This document shows positions 1 to 12,300 of a stretch of DNA of 42,525 bases, one piece after another. Below the pieces are notes generated by a model. The model worked only from the letters and a program-made list of their open reading frames with translations. It made no database searches and was not told the DNA's origin. Origin of the DNA: Hyphochytrium catenoides (lineage: Eukaryota; Sar; Hyphochytriomycetes; Hyphochytriales; Hyphochytriaceae); NCBI GenBank assembly GCA_900088475.1, contig FLMG01002017.1, forward strand, positions 1-42,525. Direction: 5' to 3'. Every line of letters starts with the position of its first letter. The first letter of the stretch is position 1. Both the position numbers and the translations under genes were made by a program.

Positions 1-36
1 CTCCACCTCTTCCCTGGCAATCATCATCTCTTCTAT
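1..36 (-). CDS. Possible partial exon running off the left edge
   Basis: On the minus strand, a pyrimidine-rich stretch ending in CCAG at 40-37 is followed by an open frame IEEMMIAREEVE that continues beyond the window edge. The acidic, coding-like composition and the acceptor-like signal suggest the start of an exon of a leftward gene. Only 12 codons are visible and the upstream exon was not found, so chance is quite possible. Confidence 0.2.
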   Translation of the reverse strand, partial: MEEMMIAREEVE

Positions 37-484
37 CTGGAAGCAAGCTCCTGATCCTGGGCAGGATATGCCTCAATCGCTATCACTGATCATACGCATA
101 CAATGGAAGGCCGTTTATGGCTGGCAATTGACACCTTGTTCAACCTTGGTGGAGAGCAGATGCGTGCAGGGAACAGACAAGTAGCAGGATTCTCTCGATT
201 ATTTCGTAAGGGGCGACCAACAGCTACGGGACTAGGAAGTTCTGTGCACAAAGGTTGTAGGGTTAAACACTTATATAGAGTTAGAACTAGTCCAGAGTGA
301 CAGACGCCACTTCATTCGTGATGACCAGAAACCCCCTAGAGCAGGAGAAACGACAGGTAAGCAGTCGCCTGACAGGCATTCCCCAACAGCGACCAACCGC
401 TACTCTCAGCGCGCCGTTCGGACCACTGAAGTGTGAGTAGTAGTAGACTATTGTAGGGAGACCAACGTAAGGAGAAAATTATAA
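37..484. other. Left-edge region without a convincing gene
   Basis: A 65-codon plus-strand frame at 103-300 shows no family resemblance and no splice partners. The stretch may be the intron or 5' region of a leftward gene, but nothing in it is decisive. Confidence 0.3.
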
Positions 485-1104
485 TTGAAGAAGAGACCAA
501 GGCTTTCTAGCTCTTGTTGTCTTCTCTTCTTCCACTTCTTCTTCTTCTTCTCCTGTTATTCTCCTTCTTCCCCTTCTTTTTTCCTCCTTCTTCTTCTTTT
601 CTTCCTTCTTCTCTTTTCCTTCTTCTCCTTCTTTTTTCTTCCTTCTTCTCCTTCTTTCTCCTCTTTCCTCCTTCTTCTTCTCCTTCCTCCTTCTTTTACA
701 CTTTTCCCCCTTCTTCTTCTCCTGGTTCTTCTTCTGCTGTCTCTTCTTCTCCCTCTTCTTCTTCTACCTCTTTTCTTCTTCTCTGCTTCTTCTTCTCATT
801 GTTCTCTTTCTTCTTATACTCCTTTCCTCCTTCTTTTCTCTTCCTTCTTCTCCTTCTTTTTTCCTCCTCCTCCTTCTTTCTCCTTTTTCTTCCTTCTTTC
901 TCTTTTTTACTCCTTCTTCTTTTACACTTTTTCCCTTCTTCTTCTCCTGGTTCTTCTTCTGCTGTCTCTTCTTCTTCTTCTTCCTTCTCCCTCTTCTTTT
1001 TCTACCTCTTCTGCTTCTTCTCTGCTTCTTCTTCTCCTTGTTTCTCTTTCTTCTTCTTCTCGTTTCCTTTTGCTTGTTCTTCTCCCCCTTCTTCTTCTAT
1101 GTAG
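485..1104 (+). repeat. CTT-rich pyrimidine tract with internal ~226-bp duplication
   Basis: About 620 bases are almost entirely C and T on the plus strand, dominated by CTT, CTC and TTC triplets. A less repetitive block containing TTCTTTTACACTTTT followed by CTCCTGGTTCTTCTTCTGC occurs near 691 and again near 917. The tract therefore contains an imperfect tandem duplication of about 226 bp. Open frames through it encode only Ser/Phe/Leu runs and are not genes. Long homopurine-homopyrimidine DNA of this type can form triplex structures (general knowledge). Confidence 0.9.
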
Positions 1105-1929
1105 CTTTAGTAGCTAGTGCATAAGGTAACATCAGAGACTGTGGCGTATTATTGAGAGAGAGAGAGTGAGAAGGTGCTCTGACTGCACTTTTGCTGGCCA
1201 AGCCGCCTCAGTCCAGACAAGCACCAGACAGAGATTCGTCGGGAACATAGGCAAGTAACAAGGTGTCTTCTCCTTCACAAACAAGTTAATTAAGTACAAT
1301 ACAGAGGTGAGCGAGAAAGAGTCTCCCTCACGAGAGAGAGTAAGTCTACCTGACATTGCAAGGATAGAGTAGTAACATGCAAGAGAGGCTGGGTCAGCAG
1401 ACTACTCCTAAGAACATGCAAAGAGGAAGAGGGCAGAAAGGGAAAAGAAAGAGAGAATCCGTTGTCCGACCCGCTCGTTGGATCTTCGAGTGAGGACTAC
1501 CCGTCCTGAGAATAATGTCAAAGAGGAGAGGCCGCATCCCATACACCGGCCGATCCTCATCCAGCGACTCAGGTGGTTGGTCAGAAGTTGACGAAAGTGC
1601 ACATATAAGCTCTCTAATAGATTCGCACAAGAAGAAAGTATGTACCACGCATGTAAGGAGGGAGAGAATTGAGAAAGAAAATTAGCTTGAGAAGGATTCG
1701 CCTTATTATTGAGCGATTATTCAAAAGTGAGGAGGGCAATAGTAGACTCTTGTCTGAAGACAGGACTTGCTTGCCTGATCGAATGTATGATGGTCTCGGC
1801 CCTACACCCTCTTCTTCTCCTCCTCCGTCTCCTGTCGTTATTGCCGACAGGGTCAACTATAATTCTTCCTTTTCCGATGATAATGATGGAAAAGGAGGAG
1901 ACCGTGTTGAAGAAGGGTCCAGGACTTTG
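1105..1929. other. Intergenic, no supported gene
   Basis: Several frames of 60-90 codons overlap on both strands (for example 1394-1648 minus and 1669-1932 plus), but none shows a family motif, a consistent splice structure or a convincing composition. Confidence 0.4.
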
Positions 1930-2059
1930 TAGCTCTTCTTGTCTCTTCTTCCTATTCATCTTCCTCTTCTTCCTCTCATCTTCTTCCCCTTCTTCTTCCT
2001 CTTCTTCTTCTTCCTCTTCTTCTTCTTCTTTCCCTTCTTCTTCCTCTTCTTCTTCCTCT

Positions 2060-2091
<32 letters not shown>

Positions 2092-2152
2092 TTCCCCTTA
2101 GTCTTCTTCTTCTTTCCCTTCTTTTCCTCTTCTTCTTTCCCGTCTTCTTCCC

Positions 2153-2186
<34 letters not shown>

Positions 2187-2380
2187 TTCCTCTTCTTCTT
2201 CTTCCTCTTCTTCTTTCCTTTCTTCTTCCCCTTCTTCTCCTTCTTTCCCTTCTTCTTCCCCTTCTTCTTCTTCTTTCCCTTCTTCTTCCCCTTCTTCTTC
2301 CTCTTCCTCTTCTTCTTCTTCCTCTTCTTCTTCTTCCTCTTCTTCTTCTTCCTCTTCTTCTTCTTCTTTTTTCTTATTTA
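1930..2380 (+). repeat. Second CTT/CTC pyrimidine tract
   Basis: About 450 bases are nearly pure pyrimidine, mainly (CTT)n with CCT interruptions. One short interruption near 2100 (TTAGT) breaks it. On the minus strand it reads as poly-Glu/Lys, which is a by-product of the repeat. Confidence 0.9.
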
Positions 2381-2903
2381 GTAGTAGCAGCATTGACCTC
2401 ATAAAACAACGCACAAAAAGAATTAGGAAAAGACAGGCCAGTAGAGGAAGCAAAGAAGGAAATGTACGACGAATATTGTCAAGCAACTGAGTGAATAGAA
2501 GAGGAAAGGGGGAAGACTGGCCGGCCGTAACCCATAGAAACTACAGTACTGTCCTCGCACAACGCATCGCTCAAACCAGATAAGGGAATCAGTCAGAATA
2601 GTTACTAAACAAGAAACGGCCCAACTATAAACCCTTGTGGATGCGCTCTCCAGATCTTCCTTTTCATACTAGGAACTACAGTACAAGCCTTCTAAATAAC
2701 AGTAGATCAGATGATCTTCGCAGACTTGGAGTCAGCAAAGCAGATGAGCTCCGGCTACTTTTCATTGGCAAGAGAGAGACGGTCTAACACGGGTGCTTTG
2801 CTGACGAGGAGGACCAGCAGCTGGTTAGAGCTGATGCTGCCTTCATTGTTCGAGTTGTAGAACGTTGAGGGGTTGACGCCGGGCGTCACCTTAATCGAAT
2901 GAA
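2381..2903. other. Region upstream of the RS/K-rich gene
   Basis: Presumed promoter and 5' untranslated region of the gene starting at 2904. The minus strand carries an unexplained protein-like frame of about 50 codons ending at a TAG near 2770 (see findings). No TATA box or other promoter element stands out. Confidence 0.35.
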
Positions 2904-5518
2904 ATGGGAGACAGGAGCAGAAGTAGAGAGCGCCGCCGGAGGTCGAGTCGCAGCAGAAGTAGGGACAGACGGGAGGAGAGGGGGAAGGTCAACAGAGATC
3001 CTGACTCTGGCGATGACAGGGTAGGGCGGAAGGTCGACCACAAGGGTAAGCGGAGCGAGAGCAGAGCCCGAAGCCCAAGGCATCGGAGAGATAGTAGAGA
3101 ATGGAGGGAGAGGAAAACCGAAGACAGAAGAGAAGTTGGGGAGGACTCGAGACGGCATCGACGAAGTAGGAGTAGATCACCGAAAAGGACTAAAAGCCCC
3201 AGGCAACGGGTGGATAGCCATGAGGACAAGAAGGGACACCACGAAGTGCGAAAGGAAGACAAGAAGAGAGTCTCACCGCGCGGAGATAAGAAGGTGGACA
3301 AAGACACACTAGAGCGAGAACAGAATAGGCTGGAGACGCTGAATCGCTCGAGAATGTGGACCACCGTGTCCTCTTCCTCGTCATCGGAAGACGAAGGAAC
3401 GGAGAAAGAGCTGAAAAGGGCAAAGGAGAGAGGGAGAGAAAGGTCACCGTCGGAGACCAACAAGCGAAGAAAGCGTAGGAAGGAGAGTGAAGTTTCGGAG
3501 AGCAGCTCTTCAGAGTCCTCAGATGAGGACTCCTCAAGCTCCAGCAGCGAGGATGACAAGCATCGTCACAAGCACCGTTCCCACAAGAGGAAGGAGAAGG
3601 ATCAGAGTAAGCATAACAAGAAACAAAAGAAGAGAAAAGACAAGAAGCATAGAAAGAAGAAAGAAAAGCGAAGTAAAAAGGAGAAGAAGAGCAAGAAAGA
3701 GAAGAAGGATGAGCCCTCCAAGACAAGCGCCGTTGATCAGAACATGTATGGAAAGTACGGCATCATCCGAGAGGCTGACTTTCATCGTAAAGCTCCATCC
3801 TTTGAGGCTTGGATGAGAGAAGTGAAGAAGGTACAAACTCATTTGCCCATTCTTTCCGCAAACGTAGTTCTCCTCCGCTCATCTTCACCTATGAGAGATC
3901 TCGTCCTTGTCTCTTTCTTCCTCATCCTGCAGCCTAAGCAGCGGCTACTCTGTCGTTCTGTGTCCTGGCACATATCTCCTGCGGGAGGCTCTAAGCGTCT
4001 GATTGTGCCCTGTCCTCTCTCAGATTTCAGATCTGCGTGGCCCAAAGTACGAGACTATGGAGCATTTTAGGACTTACATGGAGGTCAGGCCGACCCACAG
4101 ACCACATCTGTGATTCCTCTCGCTCTGGAGTCTATAACTCGCTCTCTTCAGTCTGCCACTCTCTTTCAATCTCTCGCTCTCTTATTAGAAGTAATTCTGT
4201 CTATCACTTCGGGGCACGCACACTCTTCTACCACTACGATGGTGCCATTACGATGTTGCCTAAATCTCGCTGGCACGAGACTTCGGTGCAATAGCGCATA
4301 CCTGCTTACCTCTCGCACTCGTTTGACCTCTATATTTAGGATTTTCTGGACATGCCTTGCCATACTCGGTCTGTTAACCTTCCTCTTCTGTCACCCCTCG
4401 CTCCCATCTTTGGGAAAATAGGACTATAACACGGCCACGTTGCCTCATGAGAAATACTATGATATTGAAGCTTGGGAGATGCAGAACTATAAGAAGCAGC
4501 AGCTGAAAGGTCTGAAGGAAGCACTAAGCAGTAGCCGCCCCGCCGCCGTCCCTGCCAACGATGAGGAGGCAGTCCGTCAGGTTGGGCTCTTCTCTTCTCA
4601 CCAGGACTCCTTGACTCTCTTTGAATACTCCTTCCGCGCTATCTTCTTCTCCAGACTCCACCGCTCCCAGGCTTGTTGTTGCTTCTCTTCTGCCTCCAAG
4701 ACACGGTTCTGTGTCTTCTGCGTTTTCTAAGCTACTGTGAATTTGGATGCTTCTTTAGCTCTAGCCTTCTGTTTGATTGTTAGCCTTTCTGCGGTGTGCC
4801 TTTCTGTCCTGGGCTTTTCATCTCGACTTACTTCGCGTTTTTTGCTCAGCCTTTTGATGTGCTCACCTTGCGTAGCCTCTTCTAGCCAGCCTCTGCAATT
4901 GTCTCCTAGACCACTTGCCTCTTGGATCTTCATAAGCCCTCTTTGTCTTCCTAGATGGCCTTCGTCTCAATTGCTGCGTTGGCTATGCTCTTTACATTTA
5001 GTTTGTGGGTCTACAATTCCACCAGTCCCTTCCACAGACACTCCGTTTGCAAACCTCCATAGCAGGGCGCCTTTCCTTATAATTGGCTCTACTACTATGG
5101 CAATCTCTATTGCTACGAGCCTCCCTTAGCTTTGAGCATGACTTTGTCTTCTTCTACTAGCCTTAGCCGATGTGCTGTCGGCTTAACTCTTGCTCCCTCA
5201 CTACATGGGCTAACCAAGTATCTCTTCTCCATAGGAGAAGCTTCGGAAGCGTGAAGAAAAAGAGCACGAAGAATTCCGGAAGGTTCTCGCGACGATGGAC
5301 AGATCCAAGATTGATGACATGCGCCGCCAGGTGAGCCTTTTTAGCTTGGAGAGGGTGCATCCGTCCAGAAGAAGAATCTGATCTCATCTCTCTACCCTCC
5401 CATTGCCAATATGCTAATGTAGGAGCAACTTCGAGCACAAATGCAGCTGCACTATAAAAGCGGAAACCTTGCAGAGGCTCGTAAGCTGGAAGCTCTGCTC
5501 AATGCAAAGGACGAATAA
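2904..5518 (+). CDS. RS/lysine-rich nuclear protein, likely splicing-associated
   Basis: Exons 2904-3830, 4024-4083, 4422-4580, 5235-5330 and 5423-5518 join in phase 0 throughout to give about 445 residues. The first 260 residues are an Arg/Ser and Lys/Arg/Glu-rich, disordered, nuclear-type region with RSRSR runs, then acidic serine clusters, then KKKEKRSKK-type runs. A conserved-looking segment follows (KYGIIREADFHRK, FEAWMREVKK, then YMEDYNTATLPHEKYYD). The C-terminus is a charged helix that could form a coiled coil. The start ATG opens directly into the RS region. I recognise this block as typical of conserved eukaryotic Lys-rich nuclear proteins but cannot give the family a secure name. 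A role in pre-mRNA splicing is inferred from composition. The last intron has a branch-like ATGCTAAT shortly before its acceptor. Confidence 0.8.
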
Positions 5519-6358
5519 ATGACGGGCCTAGTCTTCTGATGCTCAGTCTTTCTCGCGAGAGACGTGCCCACCCATCTGATCGTTTGGTGCTATGGACTAA
5601 TCGCGAGGGACAAAGTCAAGGTCACACAGCTAATAAGTTAAAAAGCCACCAGCAGGTCCTTGTCGTACTCGAGCCCTATCATGTGAGGTGTCATGGAGAG
5701 GGAGGTATAAGACTTATCATCCAGAGCATGGGCGGGGCCAGCCTTTCGCTCGCAAGAGGGTTAGCCGGAGTTGATGTCAGACTTCCGCTCTTCTTTTCCC
5801 GTTGCCTGCCATCGCAAGAACAGCTGCAAGAACCGTAAGTAAACGGTCGCGCGTCTCGGTTGCTCCTTTTCCTTTCTCGCATCATCATCTACCGCTGCTG
5901 CGTGGGGGCTGGGGTTCAACAGCACGGGCCAGGCCGCGAGGTCTAGTTCTCATAGGAATGATATTGGTCTATGAGTCTCCAGACCGATGAAGTTGAAGTC
6001 ACCCTTGCCCGGTAGGAAACACGAAAACCATCGTGCAATCAAACACCGTATATCTACGATAGTTTGCTGATAAGAACCTCTATACTTGTATAATGAAGTA
6101 TTAATTCCTAATAACTACACCGGTGATTCTGACGTGCGGGGCGGCGATGAAGATGAAGCGACACAGCAGCGCGGCACATCATTCGACCGCCAGCACCTTT
6201 TGAAGCTCCAGAAGGCAGCTCATTGAAGCTCAAGTCTCGATCTCCGGCCCATCAGGCAGCTTCAGGAAGCTTTCTTTTTACCTTTCGGCCCCGGTACACC
6301 TTGATAGAGGGCGCCGCAGACCGCAGCAGGAGAAGAAGCTGTCTTTGTTATAGGCGGA
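5519..6358. other. Intergenic between the RS/K-rich gene and the giant GAF gene
   Basis: Presumed 3' region of the upstream gene and 5' region of the GAF gene. Short frames at 5539-5838 (plus) and 5691-5888 (minus) have no recognisable features. No RNA gene was seen. Confidence 0.4.
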
Positions 6359-9300
6359 ATGACTCTCCTCCAGTCGGCTCAAGCGTATTATGAGGAGGCC
6401 TTTTATGGCGAGGTGACGGATGCCAGTCTCATGGTTACTTAGAGGCACATCAAACCCAACGCCGCCATGCGTCGCCAAGAAGCTTTGCTGTGGGGCGTAG
6501 ACTCAGACAGTGAAGTGGGAGACAGAGAGGGTCATTGAGTCCATTATTGCTCTCCGAGCCCTTGCCTCCTGCAAACTGAACTCCATAACAATGGAGATTG
6601 AGAAGCGTGAGTCCGCTGTCCTCCCGGAGCCTGATGAAGGAGAGCCAGAGGTAGCGCACTCCTTCCATTCCGCTTCCATAACTTCGCAGCAGACACTCAC
6701 GAATCTCTATCCCCAGGGCTCGTTCCTGCCACCGGAGCTCCGACTGCACTTCAGAAAAGAACTGGAGGATCCTGACATTTCTCAAGCAGTTGTCGCCGCG
6801 AGGAAGCTGCGCTCAGCGCATCTCGTAGATCAGCACACAGCTTATCACCTCTATCTCTCCAAGCCTGGCGCAAATCCTCATCGCTCTCTATACAATGCCG
6901 CGGTGGAAGACGACATCACAAGGACAGTCACCCACAACCGTGTCCTGCAGGCCCTACAGCACCACTTCTCGCTTATTGCAAAGGGCGAGCTCCAGCGCAC
7001 AGCTGTCCAAGTGCAGAAGAAAGTAGTGGCAGAGCTAAGCATGGTCTTCCCAGACCATGATGTCTACATCGGCCTACTAGTTCCAGGATCCGGTGAGCAT
7101 GCCAACGTCGTCTCTCTTGGTCCTTTCGCTTGACTAACGTACCGTCTGGTTCGCATTTGCCCTGCGTTTCTCGCTCGATGCTCTTCTGTCGCTCTCACAT
7201 GCGTTTCCCTTCTTGCTCTTAGGGCGGACACGTCTTCGATTCCCCTACTGTTCGAAGCTCAGCCAAATGGAAGGGAAGGAGCTCGTTCGAGCGCACGCCA
7301 GCGCGTCGGATGTGAGTGAAGGAATCAGCTGGGAGGTCATTGATCGAGTGCGCTCGTTTGCGCTCAAAGATGTCTCAAGCGCCGTTCGAGGCAGCTATCC
7401 TCAGGGAGGTGGGCGTAAGGTTTGTCTGTTTGAGCTGAAGCACGGTCTCGTGGAGCCCGGTGAGGTCATGGGAGCCATGGCACTCGTTCCCATTGTGCAT
7501 CGAGGAATGGCGCTCGGGGTGATTGGGATCGATCAGTGCCGGAAGACCCGACAGCAGCAACCGGAGAAACAGAGTGAAGAGACCGTGCAGCACATGATCA
7601 GAAGCTATTTAGAGGCTCACAAGTGGGAGGCGACGACAGTTCAAAGGGTGATTGATCGACTCAAAGCTTTAGGTGAGAATATGGGCTCTTGGGCACGTAG
7701 ACCGACGACGCCTTTCTCGTACGTTCTCTCTTTCTCTCAGACCCGTTCTCGTTCCCTGCTTTCCTCCCACGCTGTCTGACGCCCGGTCCCTACACTTTTG
7801 CCCGCCTTGCAGAAGTGGATGGGAAGAAACTTCTTAGTCTGTCAGACCGTGACCTTAGCCTTCACCTGGAGCTCCCTTTTGACCGGCGTAAGCTGCTGAC
7901 TGATCTCATCAACAAGCTCAGAGGAGGAGACTGCAGAATGGTTCCCAGCTATAGTCCGCCGTTTATTGAGCAGGACTTCCTCTGCGGGCCCCCGCTCCTT
8001 GCGGAGTCCGCTGACAAGAACCATTCAAACATCAGGTTCTGTTTGGCTACTAGCTCATCCTTGCAATCCTTCAGTATGATGGGTGTCCAGGCATTGTTCC
8101 TCGAAGCCATACACTACCTCGTTCCTCGCATCTTTCTCCTTCCCTATCGTTCTTGCCACTTCTTCGCAATAGGGAAGTACACTATGCTGACCCTTTCCTC
8201 AGGTTCTTAGAAGCTGTTGGCCGTTTGTTAGGCTCCGTGTGCGACCACCTCCAGAAGCTTGATGCTCTAAAGCTGCTCAGTGCTAAAACCAAGGACCCCA
8301 CCTGCACAGCTTTCGACTTGTACGACAGCTTGTTCGCCACTCTCACGACGAATGTCAGCTACATCTCTAGGATCTCTATCCTTCAGGTAGGTCTTCTGTC
8401 TTTACAAAGCCTTCAAAATCTCTAGTTTTTCATGGTGCTCACCCCGAGCCTCGGCCCACACTATCCAGCTAAATATGTACGGAGCCGCGCATCAGACGTA
8501 TTGCTCGGAGTCAATCCTTCAGAACAAGAAACCAGGCGTGGAGACCCTGATGAAGCTGATAAAGGAAAAAGAGTTGACGAAGGAGATGACTGTGCATGGC
8601 ATCACCTCCTTCATGAAAGGCAGGATCTACACCTATCGGCAAGCCCTCCAGCAGAAGACTGCCACCTCCCCAAAGAGAGAACAGGAGGGACGTGGCAGCG
8701 CTGTCCCGCCCGAACAATGCGAATTCTTAGCAGAATGGAGTTCTGGCCTGAAAGAATGGATCAGCTACCGAGATCTTATCCGCCTTCTAATGACGCAGAA
8801 GCTTCCTCTGGAAGGGACAGCCGTGCTCCAGCTAATTCATGACATCCCAGCTGGCCAGGCTGCCGTCTATCACATCGACATCTCTAAGCGTGTTGCAGCC
8901 ACCTCCGAAGAACTGACAGAGCTCATTGTCCGTGGTACTGAGAGCCACTATGCTGCCCTGTCGTCCACACTGCGCTCTCCAGCTCTATGTGCTGGGTTTA
9001 AAGACCCTGCACGCCCGGATTTTGTGATGCAGTATGTTTGGATTCCTCTGCCCGACGCAGCGCATCTTCAGGCTGCCCCCACAGTGTTGGCGAAGGTGGA
9101 CGACGATGTCTCCTTTCTCGTTGAGGTACGTTGTTTGCAACTAAGCTGCTCACTGCTTACTTTCTTCTAGCTGACGAGGGCTGCAAGCGCTAGTTTTCTC
9201 CTCCTTCGATGGGTCTACCAGTGGTTGGTGCTCTGTGCCTTTAGACCAGAGGCACTGCTTATGTCCTGCGGACACTTCTTGCTCCTCCTTGTCACCTTTT

Positions 9301-12300
9301 TAAGTGAAGAGTCCTTCCCTTAGGTCCATGTCTGAAGTTCTGTTGGCGCTTTATCCCCTCTCTTATGTCTGGTAACGCTAGGCCATGCAAGAGTTCAGCA
9401 AAGCCTTAGAATGTGTCAGAGGACGAGAGACCCGTTGTAACATACGTGAACAAGCTCTGGCATCCATTAAAGATGACATATTGGGACATCTGAAGGATCT
9501 GTGTCCTGCGGAGGACCGCCTGCCTCTCACGGCCGAGGAGGAAGAAAGCTACGTTTTAAGCTGTCTGAAAGAAACCGCCTCCAAGATTCAGTCCCTTTTT
9601 CCCAAGTCTGCCGTCCTACTGGGCGTTCTGAACAGCAACGGGCAGGCACTTCGCGCTATAGCGCAAAGTGAGCACAGCATGGTGAGGGAGGAAGAAGACC
9701 GGGGTATGACTGTCGTGGAGGTTGATCGGGACAAGTGTGTGCCGTTGTTCAAGACAGTTATAGATCAGAAGAGGAATATCATTTCCTACCACTCGCAGTG
9801 CGCTCCTGGAGAGTTCATAGCAGCGGATTATCACGCGGCCGCAGTGCGGACGATGGAGGAGACGGAGTGGTCGCAGGAGACGAGAATCATGCAGAATACG
9901 ACGGTCCAGACCACAGAAGTCCCTCTCATGCCTCGTCCAGGTAAGGAGAGAAAGGGACAAAGCGGATCGTACTCATCTGAACAAACTTCGTTGATCATCT
10001 GCGGGTGCATCTCCTCTCGCTTGCGTCTAATGCATTTCCAATAATAGCCACAAGCTGAGGTAGCTCTTGCCCACCCTTCTCTTTTCCTCTCTGCAGGGAC
10101 AGGCTGGCCATACATCGCACTTCCTCTGACCGCGGAGGATGACGTTGTTGGCGTCCTTGTCATTGACTCGCTTGAAGCCACACCGAGAGGACGGCCAAGG
10201 GAGCAGCAGCCAGAGTTTGGAGTCATGTTCTTCCTTGCAGAGGTTGCCAAGGCGACGGGCCTGGCTGTTGACAGCTTTCGGAAGCTGGTGGCGCTTCAAT
10301 CCATTCGCTACAGCACCGCCTACCCGCTGCTCTCAGAGTATCTTTTATTCCACAATGCTTGTAGGGCTGTCAGCAGAACTCTGAGGCATGTGAAGCGTGC
10401 TGTTGTTGCCTTTGTGGCAGATCCCTCTGGCAAGGGCAGTGCTGCCTACCCTTCCTCACGGTCTCATCGCCTCCGTTCTCAAGGGAGTGACGTCCATGAC
10501 GAGGAGGGCGAGAAGAGGAAGAGACAGCGATACTCTGGCGTCCGGCTAAGAAAACGACAGGTCCCGCCTCATCCTGAGGGACAAACAGTCGGAGCTCCAC
10601 CTGGCACTCCTGGTCCAGTGCTCCGAACGATCTCTCGGGGCATGAGCTCAGTGCAGGGTTCAGGCACTGCCACACAGAGACCTCAGGGAGACGGTCGGTC
10701 CGTTAATTCTCGCGGCTCCGGTCTTTCTCTGACTAGGAGGCTTCAGCTTGAGACTGGATGGATGGTGATGGCAGACCAAGAACTAAACGAATTCGTCCCT
10801 TCTTCTTCTACGTCCCTTCTCGACCGTGTTCTCCTCTCTCTTCGTACGACATACGCAGGAGAGAAGAGAGCCACGACCGCACATTACAAAGTTCCGCCCA
10901 GCGAACCAGGGAACAGAGCTGAGAGGATACCTCTGGCGCTTGGCCGCACTCCAGCCGTGGATTGCGAGGACTTACCTGACAATGAGCTTTTAGACATTCT
11001 CCTCCCTCGGTGCGGAGAACTAAGTCTCTCCTCCATGGCGTCACTTCTACACCTCCAGGAGGGCCGTGCCATGCGTCTCGCTGCGGCAGTGGGCTCTCAG
11101 GTGCGCCACTTGTTAGAGGCACAACTCAGCACAGAACAGTCTTCTCGACGCCGCTACACGCTCTGGGAAGGTGATATGGCCAAGCTGAACTTTGGCCTGT
11201 GGCAACCTCTATACCGCGAGGACTTACACAGCTTCGGGGCTGTCCTGATGCAGATGGAGAACGAACTAGAGCTTGGAAGTGCCCACCTTGTCCTTGGAAA
11301 GACGTCCCCGCAAGAAAGTGATGTGCTCTTTAGTCTGCTGGTGCGTAGAGACGAAGAAACGAAGACCGTTGATGGAAGACGGAGCGCCGCCAGTGGAGAG
11401 TCAAGGAAGAGTCTGACGACAACGCTAGGGACAGCGGACAAATCCCGCGGAAAGGAGGAGGACAGACTGTTTAAAGGAGGGGAAAGTGGCGGCTCTTCTC
11501 GGCCTCCGAGTCAGTCAAAGCGTTCTGTCCGTCCTGATATAGCCCAGGAGAGGGTGCTCTTTCTCTCCGTGGAGAAGGAAAGAGGTCATGGATATGAAAG
11601 GGACAAGAGGTTCATTGCTGATGTCTCAAACGCTCTAAGAAGCGAGGTTAGTGGAGCCAGAGCACTCACTGCTACTTCCGTGAAAGTTTCTCCGTGAAAT
11701 GGTCACCTCAGTTGACTCGTTTGCTCCCTCTCTCTATCTGTCTTTCTCTCTATCCCACACTTCGGGCCCTGTCATGGCCTACTCTTCCATCAGCAGTCCA
11801 GCTTTTGGTTGCCAGGATCGACTTGTAGTCCATTCTCTCGCTCGACGCCAACGGCTAACCCGTCTACTCCGTCCATTTCACTAGCTGTCACTTCTGGAAG
11901 GACGAAGGCTGCGTAGCCTGTCTCGCGTGGCGTCTCTTGCCTTCCTAGATAACAAGGCTGAGGAGGTGCTCGGTGTCGGATATCCGCCTCTCTCCACCGC
12001 GCTGGAGGAGATCTACTGGGAGACACTGCTTAAGCTGCAGCGGGAGCTCGTAGCTCAGGTGCGCTGTTGTCTGGGGTCATGCTCCCTCTCACTCGTCGTC
12101 TATGCCTTCTACATTCTCTCGTTTTTCCTCTGTACCTTCTCTTCTGTCGCTCTGTCTGGGCCCTTTTGACCGCTCCTACCGCAGATCGCGTCCAACCTTC
12201 CTGGATGCAATGTTTACCTCGCGATGGCAGAGATGCGGCGCTCCTTTCTGCACATCTCTTCTGGCGCTTGCAATGCAGTGCACCAAGCTTGCGATCCAAG

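Noticed and set aside
485-1117. Long frames encoding Ser/Phe/Leu runs
   Set aside because: They follow from the CTT repeat being stop-free in several frames; there is no domain or splice context.
1956-2486. Minus-strand poly-Glu protein of 176 codons
   Set aside because: Pure repeat translation of the CTT tract, with an implausible hydrophobic start from unrelated sequence.
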